From Euryarchaeota archaeon UBA346 (GTDB lineage Archaea; Thermoplasmatota; E2; DHVEG-1): a stretch of 6,005 nucleotides of DNA. The notes below the pieces were generated by a model that worked only from the letters and a program-made list of their open reading frames with translations, was not told the origin of the DNA and made no database searches. This document shows, one piece after another, positions 1 through 5,468 of the stretch. The translations under genes and the position numbers were made by a program. How positions within the stretch are numbered: the stretch's first letter is position 1; every line of letters starts with the position of its first letter. The stretch spans positions 1 to 6,005 of the forward strand of contig DAJP01000008.1 in the NCBI GenBank assembly GCA_002496355.1. Reading direction: 5' to 3'.

Positions 1-1547
1 GCTTTGACCCAGAGGGAGTCAACGATCCCATGGAGCACCTCATAACCTGCTTGTTGAGCGACTTCTGATGCAGTCAGCAGGATATCCCGGCTGAACGCGG
101 TGATGCTTTCATGGCATTCGATGCGCCCGTACCGGGCGTTCCGGTACCCGGTGTACCCGAAGCAGACGACCAGGACCCATTTCCATGCTTTCTGCAGCTC
201 GGTGTAGACCGCAGGATCGTACTGGGTGTTTTTCGCGCGTGCCTTGAAGCAGAATCTTCGTTGTAAAATCGGCTCAAGCACCTCCGGCAACAGCCCTTTC
301 TGTTTCTGGCAGAGGTGATACCCCAGTTGAGGGACTCGTTTGTTGGAGTCAGGGCAGCAGGAGCACAACATGGTCTCCGGGCTGATGTTATGCAGCACCA
401 TGATGTTGGGGTAGAGAGAGGCGTAATCCAGCTCGACGACGTTCTCATGAAGACCGACCACCGGTTCCAGGACGAGTCCTCCGCGGTCCGCGATGAGCAG
501 TTCTTCCGCGGTCTTCCAGTTCTCCGGCATGTTCTTCTTCCAGGGAACCAGATATCCTTTTTTCATCGCGGCGTTGATTTCGATCTGACTGATGGCAGTC
601 CCTGGGCCGAGCCGTGAGAGCAGCTGCAGGGGGATGTTGGCGCATCGCGCGATATCAAGAATGCCATGAAGTCCGCTTTGCCCGTAGAAGAACGATTGCG
701 CGGTGTCCAGATGGATTCTCCCCTGCAATGTGTAGAACGCGGGGCGGTACATGATCCGACCGTAGCTGAAATAGGATTTTGCTTTTTTGACGGGCCGCAG
801 GTTGTTCTTTTTCTGGTTCTTCTCCCGGCCCAGGTTCATCAGATGTTCGATGCCACAGCTCTTCGCACGGTGATACAACAGGGGGAACAGCAGGCTATCT
901 CCGTTCACGGTTGTGATGACGTCTGGGTCGAGCTGTTTGATTCGATTGATGACGGAGAGGATTGTATCGGTCTCATTGTCCTCATGGATGATTTCATCGT
1001 CGAGACGGATGGCTGGGAGTGGCTGCTGGAATGAGGGAGCTGCTTTTTGTTCCGCTGCGACATCAAGATGAGAGATCCTGAAGGGCGGTTTCTCGTAATC
1101 CAGTGCCCAGGGGTCATCCCTGCAGGTGAAACGTTTCCCGTCCCAGGTCACCTGCGCATGACAAAACACTCCCTGTTCCTGGAGGTACCTGGTTGGGAGT
1201 CGTAGATCAACGTTGAACAAGTGATGTCGATGGAAACCGCCCCAGGAATCGATCAGATCTGCTAGAGGATGCAGCGCGTTGAGATGGTTTGGCGTCACCT
1301 CAAGGACCATGGTGTGCTGTGGGGAGCCTAGCGTGAGTTTTGCAGGAGTCAGTTGCAAGTGTTTCACCTGGGGGATTTGTTCTACTGCCTTAGCAACTTG
1401 GGAGATGTCATATGAGGAGGTATAGACATAAAAACAGGGGTCGTACGGCGTTTCAATCCGGGTCGTTTTGCCGTTCTGCAGCAGCCAGGTGACCATGACG
1501 TTGTTTTCATAGTCGGGGTACACATCAAGGATGGTCCCGTTCAACAT
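1..1547 (-). CDS. B-family DNA polymerase, PolB2 (DPB2/Dpo2)-like, 3' partial
   Basis: A B-family DNA polymerase, 515 residues visible before the window edge cuts the palm just after motif C. Motif A is intact (ELDYASLYPN, D374). Motif B aligns as QKAWKWVLVVCFGYTGY: K456 is kept, but the usual N-S-x-Y becomes V-V-C-F. Motif C reads HGIVDSLW instead of YGDTDS; the first aspartate is Ile508 and the second, metal-binding one is kept as D510. The exonuclease looks dead: Exo I is LDVAAEQ (D162 without the D-x-E glutamate), Exo II is NGDSLLFP with Leu220 where the aspartate should be, and I find no Exo III YxxxD. D162 to D374 spans 212 residues, against about 263 from memory in Pyrococcus PolB, so the exonuclease domain is short. 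ATG 1547 overlaps the upstream gene by 23 bases, implying coupled translation. These changes fit archaeal PolB2, first described as inactivated and later shown in Saccharolobus (Dpo2) to act in damage tolerance. Thumb and C-terminus are not visible. Family assignment is firm; PolB2 subgroup is likely. Confidence 0.9.
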   Translation of the reverse strand, partial: MLNGTILDVYPDYENNVMVTWLLQNGKTTRIETPYDPCFYVYTSSYDISQVAKAVEQIPQVKHLQLTPAKLTLGSPQHTMVLEVTPNHLNALHPLADLIDSWGGFHRHHLFNVDLRLPTRYLQEQGVFCHAQVTWDGKRFTCRDDPWALDYEKPPFRISHLDVAAEQKAAPSFQQPLPAIRLDDEIIHEDNETDTILSVINRIKQLDPDVITTVNGDSLLFPLLYHRAKSCGIEHLMNLGREKNQKKNNLRPVKKAKSYFSYGRIMYRPAFYTLQGRIHLDTAQSFFYGQSGLHGILDIARCANIPLQLLSRLGPGTAISQIEINAAMKKGYLVPWKKNMPENWKTAEELLIADRGGLVLEPVVGLHENVVELDYASLYPNIMVLHNISPETMLCSCCPDSNKRVPQLGYHLCQKQKGLLPEVLEPILQRRFCFKARAKNTQYDPAVYTELQKAWKWVLVVCFGYTGYRNARYGRIECHESITAFSRDILLTASEVAQQAGYEVLHGIVDSLWVK

Positions 1548-1779
1548 ACTCTCGCAGCTTGCGTAATGTCTTTTCGTGTTCGACTAAGATGGACATCACG
1601 ATCGGCTCGAACGGGTTAGGGTTGCTGATGTTGCCACCGGCGGCCGCGTGTTGCCGGGCATGGTTGATGAGCTCGTCGAACGCCTCCTGGTCGATGGTGC
1701 GTAGCGCGCGTTTGAACTCGTTCCATTCCCAGCCGAATGATTCAACGACCATGCGGAACGTAGGGACGGTCCGGCCCAT
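1525..1779 (-). CDS. Small helical protein of the PolB2 operon (84 aa)
   Basis: An 84-residue, mostly charged and helix-prone protein with no signal peptide or membrane segment, so cytoplasmic. It begins MGRTVPTFRMVVE, then has a W-rich stretch (GWEWNEFKRALR), a conserved-looking helix (QEAFDELINHARQHAAAG), an NPNPFEP turn and a final helix rich in E, K and R. I recognise the MGRTxPTxR...ALR...FDEL pattern as typical of small archaeal proteins beside PolB2 genes, but this is from memory and no biochemical function is known to me. The start is well placed: ATG 1779 shares its A with the TGA of the RecA-like gene (TGATG), and a GGTGA lies five bases upstream inside that gene. The 3' end overlaps the polymerase start by 23 bases. 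Position between the two suggests a complex partner or adaptor for the polymerase or the RecA-like protein; that is inference. Confidence 0.88.
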   Translation of the reverse strand: MGRTVPTFRMVVESFGWEWNEFKRALRTIDQEAFDELINHARQHAAAGGNISNPNPFEPIVMSILVEHEKTLRKLREYVERDHP

Positions 1780-2525
1780 CAGTTCACCATCCCGAATGCT
1801 TCCAGACGGAGCTGTCCGTTTGCATCACGGACGATTGTCGTGCGTTTCTGTTTCTTGAGCAGTTCAAGGGAGATGCGTTGGTCGATGTGTTTTATTCTGA
1901 TGATTTCGGTGACGTTGTCGTAAAGTGTTTTTCCCAGGCCGTTCGATGGCGAAAGCGGCATCGCATCAAGGTGGGTGCACACGGTGATGAGCTGGTACGT
2001 GGTGGTGAGCTGTTGTATCTTCTGCAGGTCCTGGAGCAGTAGCGTCTGAGCTTCCTGAGAAGACAGCTCTGGGTCATGGTAGAGTGCCGGTAGCATCCCG
2101 ATGAGCAGGGTGCGGGGGCGATGGTTCTGGATCATGGGCTCCAGCAGGTCTTGTAGGATGGTGGAGAGCTGATACACGGTGAATGCTCTGCTCATTAGCA
2201 CGTTCTGCAAGACTTCTCGTTGGTCCAGTTCTAGCAGTCGTGCATACCTGGCGATCTGGTACGGGTTGGCACGCATGCCTGCATCGATGTAGATGGTCTG
2301 GCTGTGGAACGTGCGGTAGGTGTTGGCGCAGAGCTGGTCTGGCAGCGCTGCGATCAGGCTGCTGTTCCCGTCTATGAACGTCAGCTCCCCTGCTTTGAAG
2401 CCGCCGCAGAGACGGTCCAGTTCTGTTATCCCTGAGGGGATGATGAGGTCCGGTCGTCTGACCTCGACAAGAGAGCTGCTGCTGTGAGCTCTCTGTTTTT
2501 CTTGTGTTGAATGGTTGTTTTTCAT
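1779..2525 (-). CDS. RadA/RecA-like protein with lost ATPase motifs (248 aa)
   Basis: First gene of the polymerase operon. Residues 25-145 follow the RadA/RadB core order: SGITELDRLCGGFKAGELT (31-49, as in RadA 'TGSKALDKLLGG...'), then the Walker A position, then TIYIDAGMRANPYQIARYA (77-95) and an RAF segment (113-115). The residues needed for ATP use are absent: the P-loop site reads DGNSSLIA (52-59) with no GxxxxGK[ST], the YIDTE glutamate is Gly83, and the Walker B site is LLIGML (140-145) with Met144 where the aspartate should be. It is thus an ATPase fold predicted not to bind or hydrolyse ATP normally. The N-terminal 24 residues are polar and probably disordered. The start has a strong GGAGG eight bases upstream of ATG. 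A structural role, such as holding the polymerase on DNA or on RadA filaments, is plausible but inferred. The KaiC-like branch of the same superfamily is an alternative affiliation. Confidence 0.88.
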   Translation of the reverse strand: MKNNHSTQEKQRAHSSSSLVEVRRPDLIIPSGITELDRLCGGFKAGELTFIDGNSSLIAALPDQLCANTYRTFHSQTIYIDAGMRANPYQIARYARLLELDQREVLQNVLMSRAFTVYQLSTILQDLLEPMIQNHRPRTLLIGMLPALYHDPELSSQEAQTLLLQDLQKIQQLTTTYQLITVCTHLDAMPLSPSNGLGKTLYDNVTEIIRIKHIDQRISLELLKKQKRTTIVRDANGQLRLEAFGMVN

Positions 2526-2533
2526 AACGTCTG

Positions 2534-2538
2534 CCTCC
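2534..2538 (-). promoter_or_regulatory. Ribosome binding site of the RecA-like gene
   Basis: On the minus strand GGGGAGG is followed by eight bases and then ATG 2525. This is a near-perfect match to the archaeal 16S 3' end and fixes the first start of the three-gene operon. Confidence 0.75.
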
Positions 2539-2577
2539 CCGAAATAAGGTCGTGGAAAGAAAACAGAGGCGGTGGTG

Positions 2578-2586
2578 TTTTAAAAA
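2578..2586 (-). promoter_or_regulatory. Candidate TATA box of the PolB2 operon
   Basis: TTTTTAAAA on the minus strand, centred about 57 bases upstream of ATG 2525. Initiation about 25 bases downstream would give a leader of roughly 30 bases containing the GGAGG. No clear BRE or damage-response operator is visible. The 108-base gap to the DUF72 gene upstream on the same strand leaves room for this promoter, but read-through from DUF72 is not excluded. Confidence 0.4.
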
Positions 2587-2633
2587 GCTGAGAGGGGGGT
2601 CAGTGAAAGTATTCGAAAGGGTGTTTTTGGGTA

Positions 2634-3308
2634 TTATCTGATCATGTGGTTCATTTTCTGGGCGTTTGGGAGCATCTCGGTATTGTTGAAAAAAAAGTAG
2701 ACGGTCTTGGGGTTCTTGGAGAGGATGCGTTGGCGTATCTCATGGAGTTCCTGGTCTGTGTAGTTATAGGAGTACCAGGCGGTCCGGCCATGGATCCGCT
2801 CGTAGATGACCTCGGTGCTCAGGATGGTCCGGGGGAGCTGGGGTGCGTCGATGCTGACGAGGAGAATTTGATGGTGTTTTGCCCAAGTGATGAGCTCGTT
2901 GGTGAACAGGTTGGGGTGGCGGAACTCGACTGCAACCTTGTCGGTCCCTGTCTTTTCGAGGAACTGCTCCAGGATTGAGAGGTCGGTGAAGGAGGGTGGG
3001 AGCTGGAGAAGGTAGTAGTGGATATGGTCTTCCAAGGGTCTGAAGAGTGTTTTGAATCGTTGGAAGCGTTCAACGATTTTTGTGCTAAGTTTTTGGAAAT
3101 GGGTAATCGACCGGTGGACTTTGATGACCCAGACGAGGTCTTTACTTTTGGCTGCCCAGGATTTGACCATGGTTGGGTAGGGGAACCGGTAGAAGCTCAT
3201 GTTCAGTTCAATCGCATTTAACTGTGATTCGGTGATATACCAGTCCAGGGAGTTACCTTTGTTCCAGTCGTAGGACCATCCGGAGGTGCCGATGTAGATG
3301 TGCGTCAT
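2634..3308 (-). CDS. DUF72 (YecE-like) TIM-barrel protein (224 aa)
   Basis: A DUF72-family protein, a TIM-barrel fold whose biochemical role is not established to my knowledge. Family landmarks appear in order: IGTSGWSYDW near residues 6-15, NAIELNMSFYRFP, VIKVHRSITH, YYLLQLPPSF, VAVEFRHP, LVSIDAPQ, YERIHGRTAWYSYNYTDQEL and VYFFFNNT near the C-terminus. The length is close to the usual 230-250 residues for archaeal members. It has no signal peptide or membrane span, so cytoplasmic. The frame stays open to a TTG at 3323 (five more residues, MFIIT), but ATG 3308 gives the family's typical start (M-x-x-IYIGTSGW) and is preferred. No good ribosome site precedes either start; a TATA-like box about 27 bases upstream of the ATG suggests a leaderless message. 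It is on the same strand as the polymerase operon, but a 108-base gap with a candidate promoter suggests separate transcription. Confidence 0.92.
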   Translation of the reverse strand: MTHIYIGTSGWSYDWNKGNSLDWYITESQLNAIELNMSFYRFPYPTMVKSWAAKSKDLVWVIKVHRSITHFQKLSTKIVERFQRFKTLFRPLEDHIHYYLLQLPPSFTDLSILEQFLEKTGTDKVAVEFRHPNLFTNELITWAKHHQILLVSIDAPQLPRTILSTEVIYERIHGRTAWYSYNYTDQELHEIRQRILSKNPKTVYFFFNNTEMLPNAQKMNHMIR

Positions 3309-3331
3309 TGTTATGATGAACAATGGTTGTC

Positions 3332-3339
3332 ATTTTATC
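3332..3339 (-). promoter_or_regulatory. Candidate TATA box of the DUF72 gene
   Basis: GATAAAAT on the minus strand, centred about 27 bases upstream of ATG 3308. This spacing is expected for a leaderless archaeal transcript and fits the lack of a ribosome site. The surroundings are AT-rich, so chance matches are easy. Confidence 0.33.
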
Positions 3340-3410
3340 CTTTTTTCTGTTGATTTCTTGTTTCTTTGATTGAATTTTATTAGATTCTGATGGATTATTA
3401 GGCTTAATAA

Positions 3411-3420
3411 TATATTTATA
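3411..3420 (+). promoter_or_regulatory. TATA box of the 3459 secreted-protein gene
   Basis: TATATTTATA, in an AT-rich stretch that ends abruptly at GGGG. Initiation about 25 bases downstream (near 3441) leaves a short leader of about 18 bases that still contains the ribosome site. It lies divergent to the DUF72 promoter within the same 150-base gap. Confidence 0.6.
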
Positions 3421-3445
3421 GGGGAAGTTTGTTGTAATATTGTGC

Positions 3446-3452
3446 AGGGGGA
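3446..3452 (+). promoter_or_regulatory. Ribosome binding site of the 3459 gene
   Basis: AGGGGGA lies six bases before ATG 3459. It is the only good purine-rich site nearby and supports this start. Confidence 0.65.
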
Positions 3453-3458
3453 AAGCAA

Positions 3459-4175
3459 ATGGAAAAATACTCTCAATGTATGCAGATGCTGATTATTACA
3501 TCAATTTCTCTTTTTCTGATTATTAATATTATGCCAATAACAAATGGTCTTCCAGTTGCAGAGAAAAAAACAGTAGAAACGAGGAATAGTTCCGATTTGA
3601 TTCATGTTTCAGGGACGATGGGACAAAATGGTTGGTATATCAGCAATGTCCAAATTACTATTCATCCTCCTCAGGGAGCAGGACCTGTTTTTTATAGTTT
3701 TGATAATATGACCTGGTCCGAATACGTAACTCCAATCATTGTGAATTCAGATGGGTTTATGACTGTATATTGTTTCTATATGGAGGATGGTAATCAATCT
3801 GAGATATACCATGTTAGTTTTAAGATTGATAAGACGCCTCCATTTGTTACCATCACTTTCCATAGGGACGGATGTAGGGTTCTTGTTTCAGTGGACGCCA
3901 TTGATAACATGAGTGGTGTTGTATCAGTAGAGTTTTATTCTGATGGTGCATTAATTGGAACTCTAACCGTCGAACCTTACGATTTCGAATTTTATGTCGG
4001 TCTATTTGGTGAACATACGATGTCGGTGATTGTGTATGATGCGGCAGGGAACAGCGTTGATGCATTTCATACATTCCCATATGAGTTAGGTCATAAGCAA
4101 AATAATCTTCATCAGCAGATGTTTCGTTTATTCCAAAATCTCATCGAAATCACGATGTACCGCTTGTTTGTTTGA
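3459..4175 (+). CDS. Secreted protein with two Ig-like beta-sandwich domains (238 aa)
   Basis: A probable exported protein. Residues 8-27 are a strongly hydrophobic signal segment (MQMLIITSISLFLIINIM), with likely cleavage near ITNG|LP at residue 30. Residues about 48-123 begin with SGTMGQNGWYISNVQITI and include a YSFDNMTWSEY strand pair, the pattern of OmpL47/chitobiase-type beta domains ('GxNGWYxSxVxVT...'). DKTPP at 124-128 links to a second Ig-like domain (about 129-205) with VDAIDNMSGVVSVEFYSDG and a closing VYDAAGN. Sequons include N43SS, N83MT and N112QS. There is no C-terminal membrane anchor; the tail (about 207-238) is polar, then aromatic and hydrophobic (MFRLFQNLIEITMYRLFV) and unexplained. 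Such domains usually bind surfaces or sugars outside the cell; the ligand here is unknown. It probably shares a transcript with the gene at 4215. The gene is AT-richer than its neighbours. Confidence 0.85.
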   Translation: MEKYSQCMQMLIITSISLFLIINIMPITNGLPVAEKKTVETRNSSDLIHVSGTMGQNGWYISNVQITIHPPQGAGPVFYSFDNMTWSEYVTPIIVNSDGFMTVYCFYMEDGNQSEIYHVSFKIDKTPPFVTITFHRDGCRVLVSVDAIDNMSGVVSVEFYSDGALIGTLTVEPYDFEFYVGLFGEHTMSVIVYDAAGNSVDAFHTFPYELGHKQNNLHQQMFRLFQNLIEITMYRLFV

Positions 4176-4201
4176 CGAAAAAAAATGTGAAAAAGAGAAT
4201 T

Positions 4202-4207
4202 GGTGAT
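4202..4207 (+). promoter_or_regulatory. Ribosome binding site deciding the start at 4215
   Basis: GGTGAT, complementary to the archaeal 16S 3' end, lies seven bases before ATG 4215. It overlaps the alternative in-frame TTG (4200) and GTG (4203), which argues against those two as starts. Confidence 0.55.
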
Positions 4208-4214
4208 AGAAAGG

Positions 4215-5126
4215 ATGAGAGAACAATTGAGCAGGAAATATTTGGTGGTCGGGGTCGCGTTCCTATTTGTTGTAGCGGGCTTCGTCACTGTACAAGCAAT
4301 CCCCTTCGAGGAAAAAAAACAATCTGAAACACTCTCGGGGGATTTCTTTGGCATGTCAAGTATTGTTCTTGTGTCCTGGGATGCGAACCAGACAGAAGAG
4401 CCGATTATGCCTCGAGGGCTGTTGCGTCACGTGGATTTAGAGATCTCGTTTGGGGTGACCTTTGGAGTATTTGGTCGTCTCGTCTATCTTCTGTTCAGAA
4501 ACCAGCCGGTGATCATCACTGTAGACGTGGAAGACACACCAGACTGGTGTATCGCAACCATGTCACAAAAGACGCTTCAATGCACCATACCATCACGAGA
4601 AGACAGCTATGTGACTGTCCATACAATGTGCTCAGTTCAGGTTTCTGATGATGCGCCTGCGTTCGCTCCCTGTCCTATCAAGATTCAAACCACGGTTCAA
4701 TCTTTTTATGGTCCGTTCGGTTTTATCTCCCTCCTGAGAGGCGCCACCCGGGAGGATACCGTGATGTTCACGGTTGCGTATAAGCCGCTTATTTCATCAC
4801 TGTTCCCTGAGACAACCATGATTGAGGCACCACCGTTTATTGAAGTGCAGCTCCCGATCTGGATCAAAAACCAGGGGAATGGTCGGACGACGGTGGTCAA
4901 TGAAATAGTGGACTATCCGGACGGATGGATGGTGTCTTTACCTGATCAGCTGGTCGTGGAAGTTGGTGAGTACGGGAAGATGAACCTCTCAATCATTCCG
5001 ACATGGTTTTATGTTGGAGAGGAATTTATTACGCTTAGTTTTACCCCTCATTCCTCTGACGACTTCTCATTATACGGGGAACCGATCTTTGTCACGATAG
5101 TGGCATATTTTGAGTTTCAAAAATGA
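4215..5126 (+). CDS. Secreted protein with NEW3-like beta domains (303 aa)
   Basis: A probable exported protein. MREQLSRKY is followed by a hydrophobic run (10-26) and a clean VQA|IP signal-peptidase site at residue 28. Residues about 98-170 look like a beta-sandwich with PDWC near 109-112 and a DDAPAF segment (145-150); four cysteines (112, 123, 139, 153) could form two disulfides outside the cell. Residues about 205-300 resemble the NEW3/COG1470 (NPCBM-associated) type: PIWIKNQGNGRTTV, then YPDGWMVSLPD, a V-x-V-G-x-Y-G-K-M-N-L strand and a final beta segment. Proteins of this style are common, as I recall, among Thermoplasmatota exported proteins, often with a C-terminal membrane anchor; this one stops at FEFQK without one. 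Start choice: ATG 4215 has GGTGAT seven bases upstream, while a TTG at 4200 would add five residues. It lies 39 bases after the 238-aa secreted gene, so co-transcription is likely. Function unknown. Confidence 0.85.
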   Translation: MREQLSRKYLVVGVAFLFVVAGFVTVQAIPFEEKKQSETLSGDFFGMSSIVLVSWDANQTEEPIMPRGLLRHVDLEISFGVTFGVFGRLVYLLFRNQPVIITVDVEDTPDWCIATMSQKTLQCTIPSREDSYVTVHTMCSVQVSDDAPAFAPCPIKIQTTVQSFYGPFGFISLLRGATREDTVMFTVAYKPLISSLFPETTMIEAPPFIEVQLPIWIKNQGNGRTTVVNEIVDYPDGWMVSLPDQLVVEVGEYGKMNLSIIPTWFYVGEEFITLSFTPHSSDDFSLYGEPIFVTIVAYFEFQK

Positions 5127-5138
5127 GAAAAACAAATA
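5118..5138 (-). terminator. Possible T-rich terminator of the zinc-ribbon gene
   Basis: On the minus strand, about 70 bases past the zinc-ribbon stop, the sequence is T-rich (TTTGTTTTTCTC followed by ATTTTT). Archaeal transcription often stops at such runs. It overlaps the end of the convergent gene at 4215-5126 and has no clear stem, so the call is weak. Confidence 0.22.
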
Positions 5139-5140
5139 CG

Positions 5141-5154
5141 GTCGTACGTCGTAC
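5141..5154 (+). repeat. Tandem 7-base repeat GTCGTAC x2
   Basis: GTCGTACGTCGTAC: two perfect head-to-tail copies in the 82-base gap between the convergent genes. The stretch also contains GTAC-GTC-GTAC, a very short possible hairpin. It may be chance. Confidence 0.5.
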
Positions 5155-5208
5155 CGATCAATAGGATGTGTTTATAGGAGATGTCATTCGTTTTCAATGA
5201 AGAGTGTC

Positions 5209-5358
5209 TCATTTCCCTTCTTTATAGACAAGAAACCCATAGGTGATGTTGCCGCACCGCGGACAGCACAAGACCCCGTCCCTGTATGGGGTTTCGGCAG
5301 AATCCTTTTTCCTCAGTTCCTCAAAATAATTCTCACACCATCTGCATATGTATGTCAT
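5209..5358 (-). CDS. Small zinc-ribbon protein (49 aa)
   Basis: A 49-residue gene too short for most ORF cut-offs. The protein begins MTYICRWCENYFEEL and later reads VLCCPRCGNITYGF. The cysteine pairs C5-x2-C8 and C32-x2-C35, 23 residues apart, form a classic zinc-ribbon pattern with a charged helix-prone stretch between (EELRKKDSAE). There is no signal peptide, so it is probably cytoplasmic. Support for a real gene: GAGGAG lies six bases before ATG 5358, a TATA-like box sits further upstream, and coding stays clean to TGA 5209. The overlapping plus-strand open frame (5110-5739) resembles nothing and is best ignored. The gene converges with the secreted gene ending at 5126 and diverges from the one starting at 5493. 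Small zinc ribbons of this kind may bind nucleic acid or proteins; the specific role is unknown. Confidence 0.82.
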   Translation of the reverse strand: MTYICRWCENYFEELRKKDSAETPYRDGVLCCPRCGNITYGFLVYKEGK

Positions 5359-5364
5359 GCTTCT

Positions 5365-5370
5365 CTCCTC
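5365..5370 (-). promoter_or_regulatory. Ribosome binding site of the zinc-ribbon gene
   Basis: GAGGAG on the minus strand, six bases before ATG 5358. This is the main non-coding support that the 49-aa frame is translated. Confidence 0.65.
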
Positions 5371-5407
5371 AGTATCACACATCATATCATTTGTCTTAAA
5401 TTTTTTG

Positions 5408-5417
5408 TTTTAAATAA
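5408..5417 (-). promoter_or_regulatory. Candidate TATA box of the zinc-ribbon gene
   Basis: TTATTTAAAA on the minus strand, about 54 bases upstream of ATG 5358. Initiation about 25 bases downstream would leave a leader of about 29 bases including GAGGAG. The flanking T-rich DNA offers other possible boxes. Confidence 0.38.
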
Positions 5418-5460
5418 GCAATTGGGACCTATTTTTATGCAGAAAGGTTGTAAGGATATG

Positions 5461-5468
5461 TTTTTAAA
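5461..5468 (+). promoter_or_regulatory. Candidate TATA box of the 5493 gene
   Basis: TTTTTAAA, centred about 28 bases before ATG 5493. The spacing suggests a leaderless or near-leaderless message, consistent with no usable ribosome site before that ATG. A nearer TATAAATG (5481-5488) is too close to the start to act as the box. Confidence 0.4.

Noticed and set aside
315..1034. Plus-strand frames of 100 and 122 codons
   Set aside because: They are antisense to the polymerase, whose translation carries family motifs throughout. GC-rich coding DNA commonly leaves such shadow frames.
74..1117. Minus-strand frames of 124, 66 and 70 codons
   Set aside because: Same strand as the polymerase but a different frame, with low-complexity S/T/R-rich translations typical of out-of-frame reading.
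1..1547. Polymerase as a pseudogene
   Set aside because: The frame is uninterrupted over 515 codons and the substitutions match a known PolB2-type pattern rather than random decay.
1559..3221. Frames antisense to or shifted within the 84-aa, RecA-like and DUF72 genes
   Set aside because: Compositionally odd (Cys-, Ser- or Arg-rich) with no motifs; each overlaps a well-supported gene.
2634..3323. TTG 3323 as the start of the DUF72 gene
   Set aside because: It adds five residues (MFIIT) before the family's usual M-x-x-IYIGTSGW start and has no better ribosome site than ATG 3308.
3853..4354. Minus-strand frames of 75 and 80 codons under the secreted genes
   Set aside because: No ribosome sites or domain signals were noted, and the plus strand here codes for signal peptides and Ig-like domains.
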